DNA of 64,000 nucleotides, from assembly GCA_031216445.1 (NCBI GenBank), contig CM062197.1, positions 2,498,501-2,562,500 on the forward strand, written 5' to 3'. The notes under the pieces were generated by a model, which was given only the letters and a program-made list of their open reading frames with translations, did no database searches and was not told the origin of the DNA. This DNA comes from Lateolabrax maculatus. Lineage: Eukaryota; Chordata; Actinopteri; Acropomatiformes; Lateolabracidae. Below, one piece after another: positions 1-12,931 of the stretch. A program made the translations under genes and the position numbers. Every line of letters starts with the position of its first letter. Position 1 is the stretch's first letter.

Positions 1-240
1 TGTCAGCACACTAAATATGAAGCTACAGCCAGAAGTCCACTAACTTAAGCTTGGCATAAAGACTAGAAACAGCTGGAAACAGGAAGCCTGGCTCTGTCCA
101 AGGTAACAAAATCTACCTACCAGCAACTCCAAAGCTCACTAATTAACAAATATCTTGTTTGTTTAATACATACAAAAACTGAAAGCTAAAAACAACAATA
201 CACCGTTTTACGGGCCAGTTACGTGCCGGACTGTTTCTTG
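1..240 (+). repeat. Dispersed repeat family R1, copy 1 (truncated at window edge)
   Basis: Shares long runs with 32898-33040 and, inverted, with 20010-20345: for example CTGTCCAAGGTAACAAAAT, CTACCAGCA, AAAGCTCACTAATTAACA and GTGCCGGACT.TTTCTTGG. From memory this sequence type is very common in percomorph genomes; I cannot give its database name. Confidence 0.7.
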
Positions 241-1399
241 GTCGTAAATACTGTGAATCTAAGCTGACAACAGCTGCCGGCCACCACGAAGAAGGAAGCT
301 CCAAACCTTTGAGAGCCACTTTCAGCCACGTGAACAGGAGTAAGAGAGAAAGAGATGAAAAGAGAGATGCACAGAGAGAGAAACTGAAAGAAAGAGACAG
401 ACGAATCGGACGCAGACAGATAGTGATGCTGAATAAAGGAGAAAGATTGAAAAACAGAGCAGAATAAAACCCAAGGAGAGACTAACGGAGAGAGATGAAA
501 AGCGAGATTGAGAGTGAAAGAGTTATCCACAAGCTGTATATCCAGGTGGCTTCAAAGTGCAAAGAAAACCCAAAAGCAAAGTCCCGTCCTGGGCAGACAG
601 CCAAGTGTGACCTGCCCCTCCACTCCTTCCATTAACACCTTTCTCTGAACCGAAAAAACTGCAGGAGATTTAGTGCAACTGCAGAAAGTGTATATTAAAC
701 ATTGGCAGCTTAAATACGGCTCCCCATTAACTCCTCAGAAGTGGATTATGAATCACCAATAATGAAGCGGCCTAATTTTTTCTTGTTCCCGAGTTATCAG
801 TCATTGTTCCCATCAAAGGTTTATAGGCCCCAGGAGGGGACGGCGTACAAGTCGGCCCCACCAGAGTAATTGGAAGTTGGGAGTTGAATCCGAAGCAGAA
901 TTAAGTTTAAGAAACAGAGAAAGATAGTGAGAGGAAAAGAAAGGAAGGAGGCACAGTGGTCTGCGTGTCTTGTTGCCACTGCTTGGAAAATGTGCTTTTA
1001 ATGTGTTGGATCATCCATATTTAATGTGTGGAGCATAAATTAATCTTTTGTCATTAGATATTTTACAATCAACTTCTGCCTGAGAGACCTCCAGGAGCAA
1101 ATTAATCTTAACTCTGGTGAATTTTAATTGTGTAACTAGGAGATATTGGATGGTAATAAAAAACCCTTCATGTCTTATCACAGCAAACAAAGTTTTCCCC
1201 CTGTGTGCGTCGGTATTGACAGTAAATCTCATAACATGAACATGGCATTGTCGGATTGCCAAATAGCTTCCTCCCCTTGCAGTCATCAGTAATGGTTTGC
1301 TGTGTCTGTCAATTTTCATATCTGTGTCAAAAAGATACATATTTACTGGAATCTGCATTATAAAATATCCACAAAGTGTTTATAAAAAACAATCATACA

Positions 1400-1460
1400 T
1401 TATATATATATATTTTTTTTTATATATATATATATATCTATATATTTTTATATATAAATA
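1400..1460. repeat. AT microsatellite / T tract
   Basis: Alternating TA runs interrupted by T8-T9 tracts. Confidence 0.9.
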
Positions 1461-2846
1461 AACAAGTTGACACCCCTAAGAATACAATTGTGTTTACGCC
1501 TTCCATTTAAGACTTCTTGGCCCCCTGAGTCCACTGGCTTTTCTAAAGTTAAAGAGGTATTAAGTCATTGAGTGTCTAGACAGAGAATGTTTCTTCTGAT
1601 ACAGAGTGAGTTTTTGCAGCCAGAAATCTCAGCAGTTGAAGAAGTAGTTGTGTAGTCACTGGTATTGATCTGTGAACCCTATCAACCCTCTGCAGGTGGG
1701 GATTTTGTGCTGCAGGGCTGTGAAAATATTGCTTATTGCTCCTTTAAAGCAAAGCAGAATGAGGTTGGATTGATAAAGTCAGCTGGCAGGGCAGACAGGT
1801 GATCAGGTGTACAGTATGGTTCTGACAGCCGGGCAGACAGTCGCAATGCTGCAGAGACAAACAGTCGGATGGTGTAAGAGGCAGACAGACAGGCGGTCAC
1901 GCAGCACTTCAGGAATGGCCGGTTAATCACGGAGGGATTTCCTGAGCAGGCGAACAGGACGGAGCGCTCAGAACGTCGTGTCTGTATATGTATCGTCCTG
2001 TGGACCGCAGCCTGCTGGGCGGCGACTTCCTGCCGTCACGCTGCGATGACAAAGACTCAGAGGTGTGGATGCTGCTGTGTGAGGAATCTAAGAATGTAGG
2101 GAGAGGGTTTTGCATTTATGTCAAAACTGTAAACACAAAGGTTGACAAAGGCCTCCCCTCTCCCAGGTTTCTTTTTTTAATCAGCCAAACACTTTTCACA
2201 GTTTTGATTCACATCATTTAAGTACTAAAATGTACTGATACAAACATGCTATATGGAATCCCAAGGTGTGATAAGGAGCTTGTAGAAAAATGAGCTCCAA
2301 TCTGTGGGAAGTAAAGTCAGTGCCTTTTATAGACTTTCTGGAGCATCAGTGGAATAGTTGTGAGTTTGCCAACATAAACTGATTTACAGCAGCTCATTTG
2401 CATATGTTTCTTAAAGGCCTATCTTCAGTGATTTAGTATTGCACTTCCATAAAGTTGGAGGACTTGCAGGACGCCTATTAAAAAAGAGTGGTCAGAATCA
2501 ATGCAGCCGAGGTCGAGATATCCTTACTTGTAGTCCCCGTTATGAGTCAAACTTTCCCATAATACAATTAATATAAAATAATAAATAAAATAATTAATAT
2601 GAAGAGTCTTCATGTTATACAACTACTTGTACAGCTTCATGTGTAAATCCGGTGTAAGTAAGACATATATCTGTTTCACCCTTAAGGAGACTAGTTAAGG
2701 TCAGTAGTTGTGGAAAAAAAAACATCACAGTATTTAACCAGGATTTTAGTTCCTTAACACCTCCATGTTTCATATTTTGCTTTCATATCACAACACAGCA
2801 GCATTAAGCAACCCAGCCGCTACCCAACTACCCTTCTGGTTGGCCG

Positions 2847-2850
<4 letters not shown>

Positions 2851-2888
<38 letters not shown>

Positions 2889-2927
2889 TGTGGGTGTGTG
2901 TGTGGGTGTGTGGGTGGGTGGGTGGGT

Positions 2928-2970
<43 letters not shown>

Positions 2971-2984
2971 TGTATGTGTGTGTG
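2851..2984. repeat. TG microsatellite with TGGG interruptions
   Basis: About 134 bp of TG units with TGGG variants in the middle. It creates long false Cys-Val frames. Confidence 0.95.
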
Positions 2985-3776
2985 ATGCTGTTCTTTCAAA
3001 GGAAACATCCCGCTACCATAAATGGAAATGAGACTTCTAGACAGGCCTTTGCTGTCAATTTGATGCTCATTTTCTTTTCAGATAATGACTTCCCGAGTAG
3101 TGTTGACCTGACTCACAAACACAATACAAGCATACACACGGGGTCATGCCCACACAGTCACACACACATCTGCAAAAACAAAATAACCACCACACACACT
3201 CAGTGGAGAGCGAGGAAATCCCCGGGGTCAGCCATCTTGGCTCTGTTCATGATGGTGGGGTTTTCCTTTCTGTGGTATCCAACTTAATACCAGTAAGAGT
3301 TAACTTGGCTTATTTTAGGAATTTCCACACTGTTGTATCTTGATATGTTAACACATTTTTACAAAGAAAAATCCACGTTTTAGCCCTGATTCAATGCTAT
3401 CAGATATAGATTTGTACTCTAAGGAATTATTCATACTTTCAAGTTGTAAACTTGTGACTATTGTACAATCAAAAAACAATATTTCTATTAAATATTGTAA
3501 TTGTTTCCCTCCAATAAAATAAATAAACATCAGTTTAACTTTACTGGAGAGCAGGACTTGCTTTAACTGAAGAATATAAATAATTAATAGTAGATCAACA
3601 TCTTTTAGAAAATATAGCCCAAGTACCCAGAATTATCTATTATTTGTTGTCCTTTGCAAACAGCTTATGCGTGTCCTCAACCCACAGTGATGTTCTTAAT
3701 TGTCTTTCTTTTAAAGGTTAAATATATAATGAAAATAATCCTTTTATCTTTAGTAATCCTGTCTCTCTGTAAGTAA

Positions 3777-3816
3777 GGTGTGTGTGTGCGCGTGTGTGTG
3801 TGTGTGTGTGTGTGTG
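3777..3816. repeat. TG microsatellite
   Basis: About 40 bp of TG with a GCGC interruption. Confidence 0.95.
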
Positions 3817-3885
3817 AATTCCTTTCTCTCAACCATCATTGCCTTCTTAATGAGGCTGCACCTGTCCTCAGTCTGCTCTGGTTGA

Positions 3886-3886
3886 G

Positions 3887-3935
<49 letters not shown>
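3886..3935. repeat. AC microsatellite
   Basis: About 50 bp of pure AC, complementary to the TG tract 70 bp upstream. Confidence 0.95.
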
Positions 3936-3937
<2 letters not shown>

Positions 3938-6037
3938 AAGGAAAGTTACCACCTTGTGTTTTTTGCTGTTATAATAAAATGGTAGTCAGTAGTTGTGTGA
4001 TTGTGTGGGTGTCACATGCACAGGTGTTCAAATAAGAAATGTATGACACAGTGAATGTGAATTAGGGGGAATTTGGACCGTTTCAGGAGCACGTTTGTTC
4101 ACCTTTTGCAATGAACAGTTTGTACCATTAAGAACAGTTTCTGCTTAAATCACAACACCCCTCACTTCCTCTCTCCTGCTGGAGGCTGATGGCAGGAACT
4201 CACAGAAGACGATGGCAACATTTTCTTCATTTTGTCTCCTTCCAGTTTAGTTTATTTCCCTCAACTCTTGAATTTTTCATAGTTTTGGTCTTTGTTGACG
4301 CTGTGGTTTCTGCCAGATTGTTATCTTCTGATGAGAGCCTGCTCCGTTGAGGGCTTCCAGTTGGCACTTGAATGTGACCTTGGACTTTTGTTTCACTGAG
4401 TGTTGCTGTTTCTCTCCGTCCTACTGTCATTCAAACGGTGTTGCCACCTAAAGAGGGGCAGCAAAGCAGAGAGTTTTAATTAACTCTCTAGACTGGAGCT
4501 GGGGCTGACACCTAAACCAGATCAGTGGGCGTTATCTGATCAGTGGCCAGAGCTGAGCCTGTGTCTGGTGTTAAACTGGGAAAACTCAGCAGTTCTTAAT
4601 CGCAGAGATAAATATTTGAGGTTAGTGATACGCCATACCGTTGGTTAATGCACAAGTTTTGACATTTAAGCTTTTCTATTGAGATTTGTCCTCACTGTAA
4701 TGGTATAAAAGACAGTACTAGAGAAACAAGAAATACAGATTTGTGTGTTCAGAGGTGTAGCTACAGCGCTTCATACTGCAGATGAAATCCGAACTTATTA
4801 TGTCAAAGTTGCCCGTGGTGTGATCCCTGCTGGACGACCGTGTCAGGCAGTGGCACTGAAGGTTAAGTTTGTTGTTGGATACGGCGTTCCAGTTGAAGGC
4901 ATTGATGGACTCTGGGCAGCGGAGGCGGTGTAGCTGATGTTGGAGAAGGATTTCCTGATGGGAACGGCCCGACCTCTGACCTTATACCCCGGACGCAAGT
5001 TTCCATGCGTGGCTCTGAACTGAACAACAAACTCTGGTTTATTCATAGTGCACCAATACACTTTCAAATACCCTCAAAAGTCAACAGACATACATACTTT
5101 GGTTTGGATGCTGGTATTGGTAAAGACTCCTTTCACAGTGTCTTTAGGCCTTCTCACACAAACACAGCTCAACAGTGACAGAAAAAAAAACTCTCCTAGT
5201 GAGCAGCAATTTATTTCATCACACAACTAATAACATTTGTACTGACAGCAGAGATGTAACTGAGAACATTAACAGTATCACAACTGTCATTAATAATGTG
5301 TATGATACCATCATTAAGTGTAACTAAAACCAACTGTTTAAGGTTTAAGTAATGACATTAGTCCTTTTAAGCCATGTCAGCGAGCCGGGATGTACCAGTG
5401 CCCTGCCACAGGAATATCTTAAGGGAGTGCAGACATTATTGATTACTAATTACACCTGTCAGAGTTATTTAAATGGTACAAATGAAATGTGAGCAATAGA
5501 TTTATTTCTAATGGAGCATATAGAGAGAATACAGTGTAGAAGTAGTATCTAGACATTTAATAAAAAAAGATTTATTATATATTATATTATAATTATTATA
5601 AAATATAATATAGATATAGTAATATAATATAAAATGTAATTGTGAAAATAAATTATTATAAAAATGCAAAGAAATCTCTAGAATATACACCTAATGCTGA
5701 AAACAAAAATCTTAATGGATGTCAAACTTAAATTAGGATTTTTATGCACCATTTTGGATATTCTTACACTGTCCGTGCTCATGTTCACACTTGGACTTTT
5801 GTCAGAGGAGGATGTCAAACACTACACCAGTACAGCCCAACTGTCACACTTGGTGTTTAGAGGAATTTTGGAACAATAATCATGCTGAAAGCCTGGTAAT
5901 AACATCTCTGAACACGGTGCCAGGGGCTGTGCTGACCCTTGGCAATGTCCCCGGGTTTCCATCCTCTGCCCAGACCGAAACAACAGAGGACACTTTATTT
6001 ATAGAGTGTGTCAACAAGTACAGTTGGAAGGGTCAGC

Positions 6038-6110
6038 TGTGGGGCGTCCCAGTGACTCAGCGGGATAAGGCGCCTGTCGGACTGTGCGTGAGGCGCTGCA
6101 AGGCCGTGTA
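6038..6110 (+). repeat. tRNA-derived SINE-like fragment
   Basis: TGGGGCGTCCCAGTGACTCA then GCGGGATAAGGCGCC is A-box-like, similar in layout to 51169. No T-arm was recognised. Confidence 0.4.
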
Positions 6111-6394
6111 TAAATCTTTTATCAACTCATATTTTATCTGCCTGTTTAGTTTCTGTTTTTTTTTTTCACAAGATGTCACAAGATTATTTATTCATTTTTT
6201 ATTTATTTCAATATTTGAATTTTAATCATGCTTCTACATCATTATTCTTAATGTCATTACCCTGATTTCATGAAAAATAGATAAATATACTATAAATAAC
6301 AAAAAATGTATCTAAAATACATTAATTACTTTGGTCATATCTAATTCCCCAGTTTTTATATTTAATCTTTATATTTATTGTTTAGTAACAACTT

Positions 6395-6480
6395 CACAAC
6401 GGTCAAAAGTGTGTGGACACCAGAATATTTCCCCCACATGTGGGCTCTCAGGCTAAAAGCAGCATTTTAATGAATCACCC
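6395..6480. mobile_element. Possible Tc1/mariner-derived MITE remnant
   Basis: GGTCAAAAGTGTGTGGACAC followed by an ACATGTGGG stretch resembles the CCAAAAGTATGTGGACACC end common to Tc1-like remnants in fish. No second end was found. Confidence 0.35.
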
Positions 6481-7039
6481 TTGCTGTTGTTTTGATTTTA
6501 ACTTCAACACGTTCAATTATTCTTGCTGGGTGATGCCCTTTTCCTTAATTTCTTGAAATCTGAAATTATCTGAGGGAATTTCCTGAGCGTGCAGAGTGTT
6601 TTTGGTCCCGGCTTCACTTACAAACAGGTGCAGACTCTCGCATCTGCCCAGTCCAAATACACTCCTCTACAGCGGCCTATTCATCAAAAAGAAAACGTGG
6701 CTGACAGTATGGTAATGTTTGGGTTTTAGCATGGAAATAAGGATGAACTCCAGAAGAAGATAACAAGATGGCAGAGAGAAAGCAATCCATCAAGTAAATC
6801 CCCAAACAGCCATTTCTGCTTGTTATATCAACAACATTGGAGATGGAGCTGAATGAGCATTTTATAACAAAGAGTTCTCATCTATCAGTTAAGTGAGCCA
6901 GTTGGTGCTTCAAACTTCACTTTTCTTTTTAGGGATTTATTTCTTTCTCCCAATTTTGAAAACCTACTTTGATATGTACTGCAGTATTATTCAGTATTAT
7001 TATATCCATGACAGAATACAAGGTTCACACTGCCCCTCC

Positions 7040-7225
7040 TGTTTCATCCCCACGCTCGGTGCAAACACGCCTAACCTGTGGGAGTCGCAAGTTCAGCAGC
7101 AACGTAGAGATCCCTCACCGGCTTCCCACCAACGAGTACGGCTAATTGTGCTTGTTGGGGCAGCACAACCGAGCCGGAGGTACCGCCACCGGGAATCGAA
7201 CGTCCAGTGTCTCAGTTGAATTGGA
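7040..7225 (-). repeat. SINE-like element with B box
   Basis: On the minus strand GGACGTTCGATTCCCGG resembles the pol III B box (GGTTCGATTCC). It is followed by GC-rich body sequence typical of tRNA-derived fish SINEs. Confidence 0.45.
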
Positions 7226-8256
7226 GAAGAATTGCATCAGCGGATCAGTTTAGCCTGATAATCCGACTGAATGGCTTCAAGTGTTTCACTTCATTCATTC
7301 AGGTGTTGTGTTACTATCTGTTTGGGATCAGTTTGTTTTGCCCTCAACAATCAGCAGCAAGAGATGTATTCATCCCACCGTCACTTTCAGTCGACGTGGA
7401 AGGTGTAGTAGCGGTTACTGGGAGCGCTTCGTGTTTTTGGGGTTTTCTTCTGTCGCTATTTTTCATGGATGTAGCCACGGAGCTCGCTTGCTATGTAGGA
7501 AAATAACATCCACATTCTTAACTCTGCCTACAAACTTCAACTGAAGACAGCGAAATAGAAACAAAGCACTGAGGTCATCTTTCTCGCTACCCGTTGAATA
7601 CCAGTATGTTGGAGTCCAGTAGGTTCTTGTTTGACACTTGGGTTTTAAATAACAACCTAGACTTTCCTTAGACGCTGGTTTCATCGACCTGGTACAGCAA
7701 CGTGAAAGTGAAAGCTGCAGAGAGCTGCAAACCTTTTCACAATACAGTCATTTGATTGAGAGAAAATATCTAAAACATCACTCAGTGGAGCTTTGTGGTG
7801 TGCTTGAGGCAACCTGAAGTGATCATAGGTCTTTCTTAAAATGTTCTCTGTTCACAAAAAGAAAATAAAGATGATGCTTTGTGCGCGGTGCTGCGGTGAA
7901 AGTGGCGCCTTCACTCACAGGCGTTGTCAAGAAATAAAGAGACCGCAGCCTGGACTGTTCATAAAAGAAGCAGCTATAGATGCGCTAATGGAGAGGAGTA
8001 CATAACCTCTCCATTTAAGTATTTGTGAAGTACTCTACCTCCTTTTTAAAGGAAAAAACAAAATGAATTCACTTGCATGGCCTTAGTCTTCAGTCCATTA
8101 TAAGGTTTATTGACACCAGCAAGAAAATCCCTTTGCTTTTCTTTGCTTACTCCCCACAGGTGCACTGTTTATACCTTCAAACAGCTTTGTGCTTTTTACT
8201 TGTGTTTAAGGCTCACAGTGTTATTAAATTCAAGGCTCCTCATTGAGTTAATTCCC

Positions 8257-8258
<2 letters not shown>

Positions 8259-8290
<32 letters not shown>
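8259..8290. repeat. CA microsatellite
   Basis: About 32 bp of CA. Confidence 0.9.
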
Positions 8291-9712
8291 ATACATAAAA
8301 GCCGAATATCTCCAGGCCTCTTTGGTATTTTATTTTACAGCTGTAGAGAGATTAAGGGAGTTCGTACTTCGCCCTTTTTGGGCAATTGAATGAATATTTA
8401 ATGAATTTAAATAAACAACATGTTGGGTTTTGTATCACAGGAAGACCCGCCACTGTTTTTCTTAAAGATCACTCAAAGATATCAGAAAGTCCTTTCTTGC
8501 AGTGACAAATAAAACTGAGGGGACAAAACAAATGAGACATAAATCTTCATTCTCCCAAATCCAAAGACTCCTCTGAATCCAGATAAGGATCATTTGGCAA
8601 AAACAAACAGCAGATTCTGAATCTGACGGAACCATACTGGCAAGGAACCGAGGGCCCAAACAGTTTGCTGTGTTTGCTGCCAGAGTATCCAACCATTGGT
8701 TTTAGGAGGTGTACTCCTCATAAAGACACTTTCTAAATGAACTGTCTGTGGACGGCCCATTACTTCACACTCTCAGATTATTCCTAAGTGCTAATAAAGA
8801 GCAGCTATAATCAGTTTCCCAATTAATTGATTGTGAAGAGCATGAGAGCCTGCTTGAGTCAGGATCTGGCCCTGCGAAGCCAAACAGTAACAGCGGTGAA
8901 TGTTTACTTCCACTAAGAAGAAAAACCAGGATGTAAGCATTTAATCAAGGCATTCATTGCCGTGAGGAGGCTGTGGTTGTTTTTATTTAGCAGGAATGAT
9001 GGCTGTAATATTCATGCTGTTCTTGAGTTACACAGAGACAGAAGGGGATTTGCTGTGATGTGTAAATTAAATCATATATACTTGTTTATGGGAGGAAAAC
9101 ACCAGCGTTCTGACTGAAAACTGTAGCGCAGATGTGTGTCACGCTGGCAGCCACAGAATTCGTGACTCAGAGAGTGGAGATTTATATATTTACCCCAGCC
9201 TGCTTCGCTGAAAGAGCCAGCTCAAGAAACAAAAACACTTGGTGCTATTTTCACCCCCTCTTAAAGAAATCTGGTGCTGACTGTATTGTACTCATATAAA
9301 CTGCTGGGATTGCTAAAAGAAAAAACACAATTGTCACATCTCTCGTTTTCAATCCACACCCACTGTGTGTCCTCTTTACGAGTCCATATACATAGTCCAT
9401 GATTATTATGACCATTTATATCTAATCTGCTATGTAGGGTTAGTGAGGTTTAGGCAACAAATACTACTTGTTTATTGTTATGGAAAGACTGTGGTTTTGG
9501 TAAAAAGGAACCAACTTTGAGTGAGAAGCAAACAGGCCACATCTAAACACATCGTACCCTCAACCACCCACTTCAACCTTTTAGTCTTGCAGAGGTGTAT
9601 CATCACAGGACTGTACTTCTGAGACTCAGCCATTATTATAACAACCACAAGGATGTGTTTTAGTGTTTAAACAAACGGCCAGTGCTACCTGTTCTCAGAG
9701 AATTTTCATTTC

Positions 9713-9906
9713 ATTTAGCGCCACCATCAGATCAAAAGTAATGACACTCTCATCAGCCTCAGCTGTACTTGCTAAACTACAGTGACACGGTGACCATGGC
9801 AAACATACCTAAACATCTGCATGTTATCATTGTCATCCTGAGTATGTTCGCATGCTGAAACGTTCAGCTATAACACTGCTGTGCAGAGCTGCTACAGTAG
9901 CATGGT
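9713..9906 (+). repeat. Dispersed repeat family R2, copy 1
   Basis: Motifs such as TAGCGCCACCATCAG, CATCAGCCTCAGCTGTACTT, AACATCTGCATGTTA.CATTGTCAT and GAGCTGCTA match a repeat I know to be frequent in percomorph sequence. The stretch AAAACTAATGAC..CCCATCAGCCTCAG recurs at 59540-59575. Confidence 0.6.
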
Positions 9907-9931
9907 GCCATTTAACTTTTCTTTTGGTTAT

Positions 9932-10085
9932 TTCATCTAACCAACAGTCCAAAAGCCAGAGATATTTAGTTTACAAAGATAGAAAAAACAGAGAAAAGCA
10001 GCAAATCCTCATATTTGAGAAGGTGGAACCAGAAAGTTTGTTGTTTTTTCTTGATTAATGACTGATTGATCGATTGCTTTGTTAC
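9932..10085 (-). repeat. Dispersed repeat family R3, copy 1
   Basis: CTAACCAACAGTCCAAAAGC, GAAAAGCAGCAAATCCTCA and ATTTGAGAAG.TGGAACCAG match the reverse complement of the AATCTTTGAGTTTTGGACTG end of other copies (13990-14168, 49193-49395). Confidence 0.6.
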
Positions 10086-10326
10086 TAGTTTTGATGGTTA
10101 AATATTGACTTTGGGCTGAAATTTCAGGCCCATGTTGTACTGTACTGTATAATTGTAGAGTAGATATACACAGAAATATTTACACACACACAGAGTGATA
10201 GGTCTTGTAGCGTGTGTGCTGCAGTGTTCAGAAGGACGGACACAGTTCAGGAGAGCAGGCCACTTCCTGTCCTGCTGCATCGGAAATACCAGCCCCGAAG
10301 CCTCCGAGGCTGGATTCAAATTAGAC

Positions 10327-10590
10327 TACACACACACATACACACACATACACAAACACACACCATTCAAAAGTGCACAAAGTAAACTCAAACATGTACA
10401 CACCCCAGAGCACACACGCAAGCAGCAGTGAATATGCAGCGAGGCTCAGCTTGTGAGAGTAAACACAACAACTCACATCCTCACATACTGTAGCTGCCTC
10501 CCTCAAACCCCAGCACACACACACACACGCAAAGGACACGCACATCTACACAATCATACACATATCGCACATAAACACTGCACACACGCA
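10327..10590. repeat. Diffuse CA-rich region
   Basis: Several short interrupted CA runs over about 260 bp. Confidence 0.7.
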
Positions 10591-12299
10591 CACACAGAAA
10601 CTCCCATCCGCTGGGAGTATTGTTGGATTCTTCCTCCTCTGACGCCCGCGAGGCTCTTGCTTGGGAAAAGGAAATGCAGTCTTGTGTAACCTTTATACAC
10701 AGCAGCGAGAGAGAGGGAGAGAGTCTTTTTGTTCGCAGAGCCAGAGGTCAGGCCCTGAGCTGTGCTTTAATCCTGATTTCGACAGTCAACATCTTGTCAG
10801 CTCCACAGACTGAAGGCCTTTCCCCTGTGTGACTTTGGGATGAGGGCTTAACTGCCTGCAAATGAATAAATACATGAATAAATCGAAGTGCAATAAAATA
10901 GGACAGAAAACAAATGTCACTGGTGGCGAGTTATTTAATGGCTGTAAAGTTCATTCAAAAAGTTATGATTAAATTATTTTTCTTTGTCTTCTGCTGCGTA
11001 CAGTCTGTTAGTCCTGTTAAACAGAATGCAAACCTGTATTGTATGACATAATGTTGTAGTTGCATCTTTACTACAAAAAGCACTTAACTCATTATCTTAT
11101 TCTAGCATCTTTTTAAGACGACGTAAATAAAAATACTGAGTAAATCATTTTATTTAACTCGCCCGAAAGCAAATAAACACATTTCTTAAAATGTAGAACT
11201 TTTGCTTAAACACACTCCCTGTAACGTAATATCAGGCTGCTGCACTTTGCTACTGAACATCAACAGTTTTTTAAGCTGTTTGAACATAAGTGCTGTTGTT
11301 AAGAGGTCCCTTCTTCAACGCTCTCAGACGTTTCTCTGGTTTGAAGATCAAAGTACCCTGAACTTTCCTCTGTAAGCCGTCTCCTGCTTCAGAGCAGGAG
11401 GGGAGGTCTGCATCCCAAGTGTTCCAAACGTTCCCATAAATCACACATGTTGTAAAATATCGGAGTGAATATAAAGGAGGCGATGGAGCTGATTGAGGGA
11501 GAACCTGCTGCTCGGTCTGCTCAGAACAGCTGCTGCAGCTGTTGGGATGAAGTTGCTCACACATACACACACACAAACACTTATTACAATTAATCAGTTA
11601 GAATTAGGGGGCAATTTGATTGGTGACCAACATTTGACCTCAACATAGTTACTTTAATGGCAGTAGAACGTGGGAAATACCTGAATAGATGTTTGACTCC
11701 GGCGTTGTCGATGTGCTACAGTAAACAGGCCTCTGAAGCCTTCTCAGAGATCTTAATAAAACAAGTTTCAACCTCTTTTCTCTCTCTTCCCACTCTTCCT
11801 CTTCCTCCTCTCGTTCTGTGAGTCTCTACAAAAAGTCCATTAGTTGTTTACATACTCCCACTTTCTCCTCCTCCACTTGTGAATTAATGTAGCGACTCAC
11901 GCAGGCCGCTCTCCTCTCCTCTGCTCTCCTCCGAGGGAGTTATTCACATTTAAAATCCCATAATCAAACACCTACGCTTTAAATGGAAGGCCATTAACGC
12001 TAATGGTATACCTTGGACTGAGCCAAGATGAAACCTTGAAGAACTACAGACTATTACAGCACGGCAAGGACTTTATCCTCCTCGTGTAGAGTCATTCGCT
12101 CAGTCGGAAAAATCTGTCTTTCATTTTGTCTGAAGTGGCTCTTTTTTGCCGCCCGACAGACACGAGAAGGTCAGAGATCGGAGCCGGTGGAAAATATTCA
12201 ATATTCAGTCTCAAAATGGAGAGTATCTTGTTAATTTGATTGCTCTTTTCTCTTTGTAATTTCCTCATCAGAGGGTTGTTTCAGGGCCCGAGCGGACGA

Positions 12300-12918
12300 G
12301 GGTGTTGATTTGTACCATGCGTTTCACTACGGACCTCATTTGAGGCGCTCTGACTGCCTGAATGACCTGTTCCAAATAATAGTATTTTTAGAGGAAAAAA
12401 GCCAAAAGAGCCAACTCATGCTACCGTGGAAACCAGCGGTCAGGCCTGTACCAAGTGGGCAGCCACCAGCTCACTCTGGGATCCATCATTTTCCTCCCCG
12501 GAAGGTCAACAATACTCAACTTTTTCAGATTTTATCTCCCAAATTTGACCGGCCAACCCGCGTCTCGTACAGTCACAGAAATTCAGAGTAATTGCAGCCT
12601 CCTCGGGCAGGCGCTCAAGTGTCTGAAGTGTTTCCTTCGGGCTATTTTTAGGATGCCCCCCCTCCCTCCCTCTTCCTCCCCGTGGTGTTCAGTTGGTCCG
12701 GTCCGGGCCAGAGGAAGGGGAGTGGTAGGGGAAATCTTCAACAATGACTTCATTACCATGATGCCCAGCATGACCAGCACAACTGGACTTTACTGCTCTG
12801 TTACCACACTGGATATATGACTTCTCCCTTTGGATTTAAATCTTTAAATCTCAATTCTTGAGAGAAACATGGAAGTTTGCTGAAGCTCCCTCCATCCCAG
12901 ACTTGAGTCCTCAGCAGC
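12300..12918 (+). other. dlc1: Probable 5' UTR / promoter-proximal region of the dlc1-like gene
   Basis: Lies directly upstream of the inferred start codon. It is more GC-rich than the DNA around it and has a C-rich tract at 12655-12690. No TATA box or clear transcription start can be fixed, so the 5' border is arbitrary. Short open frames here show no recognisable protein. Confidence 0.35.
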
Positions 12919-12931
12919 ATGTTGATCACGA
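12919..12931 (+). CDS. dlc1: dlc1-like coding exon 1 (start codon)
   Basis: ATG TTG ATC ACG A followed by the consensus donor GTGAGT at 12932. Joined to the exon at 24145 it reads MLITK-IEAKEACDW, closely like the short human DLC1 isoform start (MILTQ-IEAKEACDW). An in-frame TGA at 12904-12906 lies just upstream, and position -3 is A, as expected for a good start context. The exon is tiny and followed by an 11.2-kb intron, so its assignment rests on phase, donor and protein similarity. Confidence 0.68.

Larger units (their letters stand above)
1..12299. other. 5' flank: no recognisable gene
   Basis: Non-coding as far as I can tell. It holds repeat copies (1-240, 6038-6110, 6395-6480, 7040-7225, 9713-9906, 9932-10085), microsatellites (2851-2984, 3777-3816, 3886-3935, 8259-8290, 10327-10590), an A/T tract (1400-1460) and an AT-rich block (5560-5680). 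Short open frames of 60-140 residues match no protein I know, and many are microsatellite translations. Distal promoters or longer-isoform exons of the dlc1-like gene could lie here unseen. Confidence 0.5.

Noticed and set aside
2765..3287. Cys-Val-rich open frames
   Set aside because: Pure translations of a TG microsatellite. The same applies near 3750, 28467-28783 and 8110.
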